Source: an uncultured Alphaproteobacteria bacterium (lineage in GTDB: Bacteria > Pseudomonadota > Alphaproteobacteria > Methylaequorales > Methylaequoraceae). From it: 64,000 nt of DNA. Below, in pieces: positions 37,301 through 44,793 of the stretch; the stretch's first letter is position 1, and each line of letters begins with the position of its first letter. The notes beneath the pieces were generated by a model. It did no database searches and was not told where the DNA came from. It was given only the letters and a program-made list of their open reading frames with translations. Location of the stretch: contig CACHGK010000003.1 of assembly GCA_902579395.1 (NCBI GenBank), positions 84,911-148,910 on the forward strand, written 5' to 3'. The position numbers were made by a program, and so were the translations under genes.

Positions 37301-39409
37301 ACAGCTGTTACATCAATCCCAGAGGATGGAAAAAGCTTTAGAATTAATCATGATGGACTTACTTATACATTAACTATGGAAAATGGTGAGGTTGTGGTTT
37401 CTGGTGGTGAAAAAGATTTAATTACGGCGTATTTTGAAAATCCAGATCCAATTACAATCAATACTACTGCACTTGGTGGAACTAATACAATTACCTCTAC
37501 TGAGCATAATTTAGAGACTGGGGATGCTATAAAATATAATGCTGCAGAGAAAGTAATTGTTGACACAACTAATTTTGCATCAACTTCAACAATTTCAATT
37601 CCAAATGATTTTACCAACAATGATCCCGTTGTTTATAATGCTGGTGGTAGTCTTCCAATTTCAGGGCTTGTGGACGGAACAACTTATTTTGTTAAAAATA
37701 GATCTGCAGATAGTTTCCAATTATCAGCAACATCAGGGGGGGCAACTTTAACTATAGCTGGAGGAACTGGCGGCAGTGTGTCAGATTCTTTTTCAAGCCC
37801 AAGAGATGGTTTAGTTGACGGACAAACTTACTTTGTTGTAAAGGTTGATGATCACAATTTTAAACTTGCTAGCAACTATACGTTGGCTACAAATTCAACT
37901 CCTTCGGTTATAACTATTGGATCAAGTGGAGTTGGAGGAAATGCTGCCGATACTTTTGATCCAGCAAAAAATCTTTATATTTCGTCTGGCAGAACAATAT
38001 CAGGATCTCAATTCTCTTTTCCTGTAGATTCAACAAATGATGATAATGCCAAATTATTTGGCATGCAAAGTTCTCAAATTGAAACTACGATTACTGGTAA
38101 GTCAATAGCCACACCAGCGGCAAGTAACACATCACATTTTCACATTAAAATTAAAGATAATTCAAATCCTATTGGAATATTTGTAAAAGCTAACTCTAAA
38201 ACAATAAACACATCTGGTGTTGGTGGATCCTCAACAACTTTAACCTCTACTGGTCATGGTTTTAAAACTGGTGATAAGATTACCTACACAGCTGGAGGCA
38301 CCGCACTAAATGGTTTGACAAATGGCGCATCATATTTCGCTAAAGTGGTTGATGCCAATACTTTTAGTTTGGCCTCCAGTTTCGATAATGCAACATCTGA
38401 GATTACATCTTTACTTACATTTGGTGGAGGAAATGGACATGCAAGCGACAAATTTGCTACTGTTTTTGCAACAGCTTTATTAAATGATAATGCTTCAACA
38501 CCTGCGTCGGCAGTTGGAATCACTGCTGAAATAAATCAGATTAGTGATACAAATGCCCAAATCAGTATTATTAAAGAAGCTGATAAAAAACAAATTATTG
38601 TCGACAGAATTACGGCTGGTGATGGAGCAACTGCAGAAAGCTTTGGTTTCAAAACAAGCCAAATTAATTTAAATGTTTTAAATGATGAAATAAGATTACA
38701 ATCTTTCACATCTGATGTTTCAGGTTCACATGCGATTGATTTAGAGGTTCCCACAAACAGTGTCAAATCACTGGTTGGTAATAATTTATCTTTATCTAAC
38801 TTACCTTCAGAGGATTTAATTGTTTTAATGACTGGAAACGGATCAAAAAAAATTGCAGCAAACTATGGAGAAACTAATTCAGTATTGAAAGATGAAGAGT
38901 TAAAAATTTTAGTTGATTCCTCAAATAATAAGAAGGTAGAGATATTAGATAATGAAACGGGTCATACGATTGCAACACGTTTAATACCTGATGACGGAAT
39001 AATAAATACTTCAGACAAATCATTCAGAATAGTTGGTGAAACAAAAGTTAATGATTTCTTTACAGTTTTAAACAACAATGATGGAATCGGTGACAATAGA
39101 AATATTTTAAAGATGATTGAACTGCAGACATCGGATGTTAATGGAAAAAACTCAGGAAGTTTTCAAGATATATTTAATAAAACTGCAACGGAAATAGGTG
39201 CAACAGTTAGAAGTAGTGAAATGGAAGCACAAGACGCAGAAGCAAGTAGAGATGAAGCATTAGCATTAGAAGATGAAAGATCAGGAGTATCTTTAGATGA
39301 AGAAGCATCATCATTGATTCAATTTCAACAAGCTTTTTCAGCTAATGCGAGAATAATTCAAACAGCAAGAGAACTTTTTGATTCACTTATGAGAGTGGTT
39401 TCAAGGTAG
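34319..39409 (+). CDS. flgK: Giant flagellar hook-associated protein FlgK
   Basis: 1696 residues, about three times the common FlgK size. The N-terminal D0/D1 part (1-370) is normal: LFDIGKSGLQAYRQSLAVTG, NIANVNTDGYKKR, and the coiled region with GGSNALLDQRDMLLDQ. The C-terminal 100 residues restore the D1/D0 helices and end LIQFQQAFSANARIIQTARE, LFDSLMRVV. Between them lie about 1200 inserted residues rich in Ser, Thr, Gly, Asn and Ala: a region about 715-882 resembling the large flagellin's variable domain, and surface-protein-type repeats at about 1045-1380. No frameshift is present. It caps the hook and joins it to the filament; the insert should project outward. Confidence 0.93.
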   Translation: MPSLFDIGKSGLQAYRQSLAVTGQNIANVNTDGYKKRDVALEEVTGAGGGVTEISDQTGLGVRVEQIRRAFDEFLIDKARQATSNFKKANTFSDEVKDLENILLPTDNNLSSAIGDFFNSLQDIAAYPDEQASRIVAIEKGKDLAAQFNLYSERISNLKNQINNKTKNAVTSVNLLSDQISNINAKILASGVATGGSNALLDQRDMLLDQMSEVTQVTVNYGDKGQAEVRLGNSGSGPIIVSSDAEPTKGNDTTTQIDVVNQGSRLQPVVGVNKIATNQIRGGLISGMVDAFALADDTMKEIDNLATIISQKFNEINQSGLDLDGKEGKQMFTVSSLQAVENPTNRSSVGVAVFVTNPLEIKNSEYRVIYHENEELWKLTSDDIKTPITGKQTIDGQGFKISFFGEPLDGDEFSIVPSSASKGMAFLLERPQDFAAGSKTLISASTSNTGAARLEEISQLKFEDKTTINDVRNVFSNGLSPVTSSNFASDGGAAIIKSGTSFVNLSSYKAQPELQFGLSASDLTSLTSIKITMSDASSVTVDITGVKTLEELADVLNRSRDVSGNAHSFRTMGLFASGGGASLTIASNNKEFSSGAISASSTINANVVNPSVTTASKLQIFTREGRHIAGEVLSDAEIAEFMTEENGFNKFAEYRADYLNGTEKEKYRNIEVTRSTAEGNYIISYGSNGTAASAQRHATDVPASHVTAAYTLTVNSTTTGKSKNISVPIESSAGFVAGLINSEARTLGIEATASTKVKLSAPASNGTISFNLRSKQGVGNDASISATILSTDLTNLANSINNFSGRTGVIANLSSDKKHIVMVNSEGDDIQISAFSTPNTVEMEVLNSDYGSFSSAITVNLDNTNFKAARFSGELKLTSSSAFSTSNNGGGTTVTGLQNALSDGFLNVTSSSTGEVKTIKPVVLEGDFSTGHPEGLSASSSILSYGLKIPADGNGGLFSTTVDVSKLDVLNKAQISKKIAEGLRADSPSSEIIGTAVTSIPEDGKSFRINHDGLTYTLTMENGEVVVSGGEKDLITAYFENPDPITINTTALGGTNTITSTEHNLETGDAIKYNAAEKVIVDTTNFASTSTISIPNDFTNNDPVVYNAGGSLPISGLVDGTTYFVKNRSADSFQLSATSGGATLTIAGGTGGSVSDSFSSPRDGLVDGQTYFVVKVDDHNFKLASNYTLATNSTPSVITIGSSGVGGNAADTFDPAKNLYISSGRTISGSQFSFPVDSTNDDNAKLFGMQSSQIETTITGKSIATPAASNTSHFHIKIKDNSNPIGIFVKANSKTINTSGVGGSSTTLTSTGHGFKTGDKITYTAGGTALNGLTNGASYFAKVVDANTFSLASSFDNATSEITSLLTFGGGNGHASDKFATVFATALLNDNASTPASAVGITAEINQISDTNAQISIIKEADKKQIIVDRITAGDGATAESFGFKTSQINLNVLNDEIRLQSFTSDVSGSHAIDLEVPTNSVKSLVGNNLSLSNLPSEDLIVLMTGNGSKKIAANYGETNSVLKDEELKILVDSSNNKKVEILDNETGHTIATRLIPDDGIINTSDKSFRIVGETKVNDFFTVLNNNDGIGDNRNILKMIELQTSDVNGKNSGSFQDIFNKTATEIGATVRSSEMEAQDAEASRDEALALEDERSGVSLDEEASSLIQFQQAFSANARIIQTARELFDSLMRVVSR
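37451..38455 (+). repeat. Surface-protein-type repeats inside flgK, with one copy nested in another
   Basis: A unit of about 85 residues is most complete at 38198-38455 (residues 1294-1379): LTSTGHGFKTGDKITYTAGG, then GLTNGASYFAKVVDANTFSL, then a glycine-rich tail ending ASDKF. A second unit has its head at 37451-37561 (ITSTEHNLETGDAIKYNA) and its tail at 37802-37957 (GLVDGQTYFVVKVDDHNFKL ... AADTF). A third, nearly whole unit at 37565-37798 (NNDPVVYNAGG, GLVDGTTYFVKNRSADSFQL) sits between that head and tail. The TGD-Y-AGG and GL-DG-YFV wording is known to me from large bacterial surface proteins. Confidence 0.75.
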
Positions 39410-39418
39410 AGTCTCAAA

Positions 39419-39434
39419 AGGCACGAAAATTGCT
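39419..39434 (+). promoter_or_regulatory. Sigma-54 promoter of flgL
   Basis: AGGCACGAAAATTGCT carries GGCACG and TTGC with the 12-base GG-to-GC offset, the closest match to the full GGCACG -24 element in this window. The predicted +1 is 39445, one base before the flgL ATG. flgL may also be reached by read-through from flgK, 36 bases upstream. Confidence 0.75.
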
Positions 39435-39445
39435 AGGTATACTGA

Positions 39446-40726
39446 ATGAAAATTAGTAATAAATTATTTAATGACCAACAATTAAGTCAATTTTCCAAAA
39501 ATATGGAAAAAATTCAGAAGATTCAGGATAAGATTTCTTCTGGTAAAAATATAATATTTGCTTCAGATGATCCGGTTGGAGCTGTCCAACTTTCTGGTAT
39601 GAAGGATGTGCTAGGAAAAGTTGATAGATTTATAGAAAATGCAAATATTGCTCGTGATAGGTTGCATTTAATGGACGCAACTATGGAGGCGGTAAATAAT
39701 GTTTTTATAAGAGCTAATGAATTAGCAATCCAAGCTTCAAATGATATCTACGGCGTATCAGATAGAGAGGCGATAGCGATAGAATTTGATGAAATGAAAA
39801 GTGAATTAATGACACTTGCCAATACTCAAGATTCAACGGGAACTTACATATTTGCTGGTTTTAAGACTAAAACAAGTCCATTTAAAATGAATTCAGATGG
39901 AGCAGTAAAATATCACGGTGATCGCGGCGTATTAAACCTCCAGTTGACTGAATCTAGATTAGTAGAAACTACAATTGATGGTGGTACTGTTTTCCAAGAT
40001 ATCGTGACATCAGAGGGTGTTTCGACTGATTTATTTGGTGCTATTGATAACATTAGTAGATCAATTAGGACTGCAAGTGGTGGTGTTGAATCAGCAAAAG
40101 CCGAAGGCATGGCAAAAATGACCTTAACTAATGCAGACCCTGGTACATATGCATTCACGATCAAATCTGGAACGAAATCACATGATTTTTCTCTAAATAT
40201 AACTGGAAATGATTTGAGTGACGTAGCTACGGCAGTTAATTCAGCAAATTTAGACATAACAGCCACACTTGAAGACTCAAATAAAACACTTAAACTTGTT
40301 AATAGTTTTGGTCATGATATTGAAGTCAGTGATTTACAAATTACAGGTATTGACAAAGCACAAATACAACCAACATCATTCTTTACATTTCAACCGGTTG
40401 ATGCAGCAGATAACAAACTAGGTAATCAACAATCAATATTTGACAAAGACCAAACAATAGCAAGTCGTCTTGATGAAATTGTTACAATTCAGAGTCATGT
40501 CTCTAATCAAAGAGCAAAAGTTGGTGCTCGTATTAATAGTGCTGAAAGAATAGGTGACGTGTTACAAGAAAGAAAAATTTTAATAAGTAAAGATATCAGC
40601 GACATTCAAGATGCTGATCTTGCTACACTTGTTACAAGTCTTCAAGCGCAACTTACAAGTCAAGAAGCCTCTCAAAAATCTTTTATAAATATAACAAAGT
40701 TGAATTTATTTGATTTTTTAAGTTAA
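39446..40726 (+). CDS. flgL: Flagellar hook-filament junction protein FlgL
   Basis: 426 residues. The N-terminal helix region (FSKNMEKIQKIQDKISSGK, FASDDPVGAVQLSGMKDVLG) and the C-terminal helix (RINSAERIGDVLQERKI, DISDIQDADLATLVTSLQAQ) are typical of FlgL/HAP3. The middle region (about 230-298) contains a flagellin-IN-like module, DLSDVATAVNSANLDITATL, related to one in FlgK and in the large flagellin. It connects FlgK to the filament. A sigma-54 promoter lies directly before it; AGGT eight bases upstream of the ATG could act as a weak ribosome site on a longer transcript. Confidence 0.92.
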   Translation: MKISNKLFNDQQLSQFSKNMEKIQKIQDKISSGKNIIFASDDPVGAVQLSGMKDVLGKVDRFIENANIARDRLHLMDATMEAVNNVFIRANELAIQASNDIYGVSDREAIAIEFDEMKSELMTLANTQDSTGTYIFAGFKTKTSPFKMNSDGAVKYHGDRGVLNLQLTESRLVETTIDGGTVFQDIVTSEGVSTDLFGAIDNISRSIRTASGGVESAKAEGMAKMTLTNADPGTYAFTIKSGTKSHDFSLNITGNDLSDVATAVNSANLDITATLEDSNKTLKLVNSFGHDIEVSDLQITGIDKAQIQPTSFFTFQPVDAADNKLGNQQSIFDKDQTIASRLDEIVTIQSHVSNQRAKVGARINSAERIGDVLQERKILISKDISDIQDADLATLVTSLQAQLTSQEASQKSFINITKLNLFDFLS

Positions 40727-41224
40727 TTAAATGTAGTCGTCAATTGTTGGCTCTTTTTTAACAATTTCACCTAGCTCGTGTAGATCTTCTTCTTTTGTTA
40801 TATCCCATCCTGCAGGAGCTTTTTCAAAATGCCCTGATCTTAAAGAAAAACAATATGCTTTAAAATCTTTAACTGCCTTGTTACTGTTATAAATTCTTTC
40901 TTTGTCTCCTTTAAGAGAATTTTTAAATATACCCTTAATCTTTCTTTCACTTCTGCCATCAAATTTAAATTTCCAATAAACATAGTTTATAGCTAGTTCA
41001 TGAGCCTCAAACATTGGGTTTTTTCTTTCTGAAAGAAATCTGAGAATTTCTTCGGCTGGACCGGCTATCTCAACCTCCTCTATACTTTTATAAAACCTTG
41101 AAATAGAGTCAGCATAATTTTTAGAAACCATTTCCAAAGAAAGAGCTTTAACCAAAAAGTCTTTGACAGAAAGACCTATGCAAATATCGTAGATAAATTC
41201 AGGGCAATATAATTTTTCAGACAT
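40727..41224 (-). CDS. Uncharacterised protein in the flagellar locus
   Basis: 165 residues, no family recognised. No signal peptide or membrane segment; predicted mostly helical and rich in charged and aromatic residues (YVYWKFKFDGRSERKIKGIF). Its stop codon abuts the flgL stop (40726/40727) on the opposite strand. It stands where alphaproteobacteria often carry the flagellin regulators FlaF and FlbT, but matches neither by eye. The length, absence of alternative frames and intact reading frame support a real gene. A structural or regulatory flagellar role is only a suggestion from position. Confidence 0.7.
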   Translation of the reverse strand: MSEKLYCPEFIYDICIGLSVKDFLVKALSLEMVSKNYADSISRFYKSIEEVEIAGPAEEILRFLSERKNPMFEAHELAINYVYWKFKFDGRSERKIKGIFKNSLKGDKERIYNSNKAVKDFKAYCFSLRSGHFEKAPAGWDITKEEDLHELGEIVKKEPTIDDYI

Positions 41225-41344
41225 TTTTCAAAATTCTCTAACAAGCTAATTATACCAAAAAAAATTATAATTCAATTTAAAACTAAATATTTAGAATAAA
41301 AACTTAACAAATCTGACAGATGTCGTTTTTATGTCTAGTAAACA

Positions 41345-41359
41345 CTGATCTATGATCAG
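41345..41359. promoter_or_regulatory. Inverted repeat upstream of the first flagellin
   Basis: CTGATC-TAT-GATCAG is a perfect six-base inverted repeat with a three-base spacer, 32 bases before the ATG of the first small flagellin. It could be a regulator site or a hairpin in the leader. No sigma-54 element is found in this intergenic region. Confidence 0.4.
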
Positions 41360-41391
41360 CAATTAATGGAAACTTACTAAAGGAGATAATA

Positions 41392-42144
41392 ATGCCGTCA
41401 ATAACAACACTTAGTAGAGGACAAGAATTTGCAGTGAATTCTTCCTTTAAGGCAAAACGTGATATGAATGCTTCAATTTCTAGATTAGCAACTGGTATAA
41501 GAACTCAAGGTGGTAAAGACCCTGTGGGTGCTGCTATTGCTTCTAGTGTTACAACTCAATCTCGTAGTGCTTTCGTAGCTGCTAGGAATGCTAATGATGG
41601 TATTTCGTTTTTACAGGCGGCTGAGTCCGTTTTGTTTGAAATTGCTAACATAAACATGAGACTTAGAGAGTTAGCTGTTCAAAAAACAAGTGGTCTTTTA
41701 CAAACTGCAGAAATCAATGCTATTGCAGCAGAAGAAAATGCACTTATAATTGCCGCTGACAAAATTGCCGATAGTAAATTAAACGATCAAGACTTATTAT
41801 CTGAAGTTTCTATTGCCATTAACGTTCAAGGTTCTTTGGCTACTGTGGGTGCAGCAAATAAGCCGCAGCTTGCATCTGGAGTAGCTAATGTTGATAAGCA
41901 AATGGCTACTATTATGACAGCTTTGGGTCAAGTTGCCGCAGGTATGAATGCGTTAAAAGGATTCCAAAGTAATATGAATTCATTATCAACCAATGCTGCT
42001 GCTGCTGCTTCAAGAATACAAGACACAGACTTTGCAAGGGAATCAGCTATTTTAGCGCAAAGTAGTATCATGAACCAGTCAGCATTAGCCATGTTAGCTC
42101 AGGCTAATAGAGCTCAGGCCAATTTTTTATCAATATTGGAATAA
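41392..42144 (+). CDS. Flagellin, short form 1
   Basis: 250 residues: essentially only the N- and C-terminal D0/D1 helices, with a short middle, so it should form a thin smooth filament section. Seen: FKAKRDMNASISRLATGIR at the N-terminus, NANDGISFLQAAESVLFEI and RLRELAVQKTSGLLQTAE in the middle of D1, and SRIQDTDFARESAILAQSSI with MLAQANRAQANFLSIL at the C-terminus. A Shine-Dalgarno (AAAGGAGA) precedes the ATG. The second flagellin follows after 46 bases and shares long stretches, including RLRELAVQKTSGLLQTAE, so the pair is a tandem duplication. Confidence 0.92.
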   Translation: MPSITTLSRGQEFAVNSSFKAKRDMNASISRLATGIRTQGGKDPVGAAIASSVTTQSRSAFVAARNANDGISFLQAAESVLFEIANINMRLRELAVQKTSGLLQTAEINAIAAEENALIIAADKIADSKLNDQDLLSEVSIAINVQGSLATVGAANKPQLASGVANVDKQMATIMTALGQVAAGMNALKGFQSNMNSLSTNAAAAASRIQDTDFARESAILAQSSIMNQSALAMLAQANRAQANFLSILE

Positions 42145-42190
42145 TGATTAAAAACTATATTAACTTAACAGTAATAAAAGGAGAAAAATT

Positions 42191-42946
42191 ATGACATCTG
42201 TTAGTAACGTTGCAGTCGGCGCTCTTATGGCAGGGGCTGCTGCAAGTAAAGCTAGACATGGAATGAACGAAGCAATTGCTCGTCTTTCAACTGGTGTGAG
42301 AGCTATGTACGGCGGTGACGCTGGTGGTACCTCTCAAGCATTTCAATTCAGAGCAGAAGGTAAGAGTGCTGCTATTGCTGCAAGAGCTGCAGAGGATGGT
42401 ATATCAATCCTTCAAGCTGCAGAATCAGCGCTATTAGAAATTGCTGCTATCAATATCAGACTAAGAGAATTGGCTGTTCAAAAAACAAGTGGTTTGTTAC
42501 AGACTGCAGAAACAGCTGCGATCAAAGCTGAAGAAGATGCGTTGGCAGCTGCTGGTGTAGCAATTGATGGTTATACACTTAACGGTGTTGGCCTGCTTGG
42601 TGCAGCAGTAAAGATCACTACAGATTTAGATGGTGGTACAACAGCTCTAGGTTCAACTGGAACCATAGTAACTCAGTTAACACGTGCAAAAGCTGATACG
42701 CAAATGGCAATAATCCAGAAAGACATGGGTAATCTTGCAGCTGGTTTAGCCTCACTAAAGGCTCGTCAGGCTGCGTTATCATCATTATCTGCTAATGGTC
42801 AAGCAATGGCTGCTCGTATAGCTGATACAGATTTTGCAGTTTCATCTGCTAATCTGGCCAAGTTTTCTATTTTAAACCAGTCATCAATGGCAATGGTTGC
42901 GCAAGCTAACCAGGCTCAAGCTGCCGTATTAGCTGTTTTACAGTAG
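42191..42946 (+). CDS. Flagellin, short form 2
   Basis: 251 residues, a tandem relative of the first flagellin: ARHGMNEAIARLSTGVRAMYG, RAAEDGISILQAAESALLEI, RLRELAVQKTSGLLQTAE and C-terminal ARIADTDFAVSSANLAKFSI with SMAMVAQANQAQAAVLAVL. As in form 1 the exposed D2/D3 region is absent. Ribosome site AAAGGAGA. A strong intrinsic terminator follows, so the two short flagellins end as one transcription unit. Confidence 0.92.
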   Translation: MTSVSNVAVGALMAGAAASKARHGMNEAIARLSTGVRAMYGGDAGGTSQAFQFRAEGKSAAIAARAAEDGISILQAAESALLEIAAINIRLRELAVQKTSGLLQTAETAAIKAEEDALAAAGVAIDGYTLNGVGLLGAAVKITTDLDGGTTALGSTGTIVTQLTRAKADTQMAIIQKDMGNLAAGLASLKARQAALSSLSANGQAMAARIADTDFAVSSANLAKFSILNQSSMAMVAQANQAQAAVLAVLQ

Positions 42947-42970
42947 AATAGTAACCTAAAAAAATGAAGA

Positions 42971-43004
42971 AGAGGTATAGAATTTCTATACCTCTTTTTT
43001 TTTT
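42971..43004 (+). terminator. Intrinsic terminator after the short flagellins
   Basis: A ten-base-pair stem AGAGGTATAG / CTATACCTCT (42971-42980 with 42986-42995), five-base loop AATTT, followed by an unbroken run of T to 43004. The clearest rho-independent terminator in the window. Confidence 0.92.
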
Positions 43005-43060
43005 ATAAAATCAATTTCATAAAGTAAGTTATACACAACTATCTGAATTTAAAAAAAAAA

Positions 43061-43091
43061 TTATCAAATTTTTGACACAAAATTTTGATAA
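43061..43091. promoter_or_regulatory. Long imperfect palindrome upstream of the large flagellin promoter
   Basis: Arms TTATCAAATTTTTG (43061-43074) and CAAAATTTTGATAA (43078-43091) pair at 13 of 14 positions around ACA. It lies about 60 bases before the -24 element of a sigma-54 promoter, a normal distance for an upstream activator (enhancer) site. It is AT-rich and unlike a terminator, with no T tract. Confidence 0.5.
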
Positions 43092-43151
43092 GATTTACTC
43101 TAAAAACACAACATATAGTGGAAAATTAATTTTTTTTTAAATCCTTAGATT

Positions 43152-43167
43152 TGGCATTTTAATTGCA
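43152..43167 (+). promoter_or_regulatory. Sigma-54 promoter of the large flagellin
   Basis: TGGCATTTTAATTGCA matches the -24/-12 consensus with the 12-base offset. The predicted +1 is 43178, leaving a 26-base leader with AAGGAG before the ATG at 43204. Confidence 0.85.
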
Positions 43168-43203
43168 CACTACTATCGTGAAAAAAATTAAGGAGAAATA
43201 TAA

Positions 43204-44763
43204 ATGGTTAGCGTAAGCACAGTAAATAGCCAAGCTTCACTTAAGCACATCCTTAAGACTGAAAGAGAAATGCTTTCTGCTATGGAAAGAATTTCATCAG
43301 GAAGAAGGATTAATAATGCTGGAGATGATGCTGCGGGCGCTGCTATCAGTGATAGAATGATGGCAACAGTAAGAGCCCTCGATATGTCAATCAGAAATGC
43401 TTCTGATGTACTATCAATGGCACAAGTGGCAGAGAGTGCAATTAATGAACACTCACAAGCACTTCAAAGAATTAGAGAATTATCGATACAGGCTGCAACA
43501 GATATTTTAAATGCAGAACAAAGAATTTACTTACAAACAGAAGCTGACCAATTACTTCAAGAAATGGATAGAGTTGCAAGAGATACCACGTTTAATGAAA
43601 TTGCTGTGCTAGATGGTACTTTTGCTGACAGAAGGTTTCAAATCGGATCTCATGAAAGAGAAAAAGCAGTGATCTCCGTTGCTAATATGAGAATTGATCA
43701 AATTGGTGCCTACCAAAGTTCAACAAGCATGGACGAAGCAGGTACTGCAAATAACTTGGCATCAGAAGGTGCTGTTGGTGCAAATAAAGCTGGCATTACA
43801 AGTAGAGTGGTAGATGATGATGATTTAACAATAACAGGATTAGTGGGACAGGCTTCCGTTGCTATTGGTGGGGGTGAAACTGCAAAACAAATTGTAGAAT
43901 TAGTCAACGCTAAATTTGATAATACAGGTGTTAGTGCCACAGCAACAACAACAATAAAAATTCAAGTAAATAGTTCAAATGCATCTGGTGACCACGTCGT
44001 TGGTTTTAATCTTTATGGAAAAAACACCACCGCACAAGCTATTTCAGCAACTATTAAAGTAGGTGCCACAACTGGTGCATCAGATATGACAAATTTAAGA
44101 GATGCGATTAATGCATACACTGCTAATACAGGTATTCGAGCTACTTTGAGTGCTGATAAATCTGACATTATAATAGTACAAGATGAAGGTGAAGATGTTG
44201 TTATTGAAGATGTGAATTTCGCTACAGTTTCAGATGCAAATACAAAATTTACTTTTACTGCATTGTCTCAGGATCAACTAGATTCAGCTGCTACAGTAAT
44301 CTCTACAGTTGTTGATAAAGATAGTAATGCAAACTCAGACTCGGTTAGATTTACAGGTCAAATAACATTTCATTCTTCTCAAACATTTACTATCGGTGCA
44401 ACAGCAGGTAAAGGTTTGTTTGAAGCTTCGCCTGGAACTGCTTCATTAAATAAAGTTTCTACGATTGATATTAGAACGGTTTCTGGTGCTGTTGATGCTT
44501 TAAAAGTAATTGATAGAGCGCTTGATAGAGTTCATATGGAACGTGCAAAATTTGGTGCAATTATGAGTAGAATGAACGTTGTAATTGATAATTTAACAAA
44601 TGTTTCAACCAATCAAAAAACATCAATGGCTAGAATTACAGATGCGAATTTTGCTTTAGAATCGGCAAAATTAAGTAAATCTCAAATCTTGCAACAATCT
44701 GCGATGAATATGATTTCGCAAGCATCTAGAACAATGCAAAATGTTTTGATTTTATTCCAATAA
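43204..44763 (+). CDS. Flagellin, large form
   Basis: 519 residues with a complete D0/D1 frame and an exposed middle. N-terminal: RISSGRRINNAGDDAAGAAI, followed by LQRIRELSIQAATDILNAEQ, the classical flagellin wording that the three short forms depart from. C-terminal: RITDANFALESAKLSKSQIL and AMNMISQASRTMQNVLI. Residues about 215-395 form a variable domain closely similar to part of the FlgK insert. A sigma-54 promoter and ribosome site lie directly in front; fliD follows after 30 bases. Probably a main filament subunit. Confidence 0.95.
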   Translation: MVSVSTVNSQASLKHILKTEREMLSAMERISSGRRINNAGDDAAGAAISDRMMATVRALDMSIRNASDVLSMAQVAESAINEHSQALQRIRELSIQAATDILNAEQRIYLQTEADQLLQEMDRVARDTTFNEIAVLDGTFADRRFQIGSHEREKAVISVANMRIDQIGAYQSSTSMDEAGTANNLASEGAVGANKAGITSRVVDDDDLTITGLVGQASVAIGGGETAKQIVELVNAKFDNTGVSATATTTIKIQVNSSNASGDHVVGFNLYGKNTTAQAISATIKVGATTGASDMTNLRDAINAYTANTGIRATLSADKSDIIIVQDEGEDVVIEDVNFATVSDANTKFTFTALSQDQLDSAATVISTVVDKDSNANSDSVRFTGQITFHSSQTFTIGATAGKGLFEASPGTASLNKVSTIDIRTVSGAVDALKVIDRALDRVHMERAKFGAIMSRMNVVIDNLTNVSTNQKTSMARITDANFALESAKLSKSQILQQSAMNMISQASRTMQNVLILFQ

Positions 44764-44793
44764 ACAATTTTATATGGAGGCCGTTAGAATTAT

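Noticed and set aside
35428..38766. Long open frames on the minus strand within flgK (for example 35428-35946)
   Set aside because: They are shadows of the flgK frame, have no ribosome sites, and lie within a strongly coding region.
41297..41323. TAAAAACT with ACAGATGT 11 bases later, a possible sigma-28 promoter of the first flagellin
   Set aside because: Only about half of the -10 positions match GCCGATAA, and such AT-rich stretches are common here.
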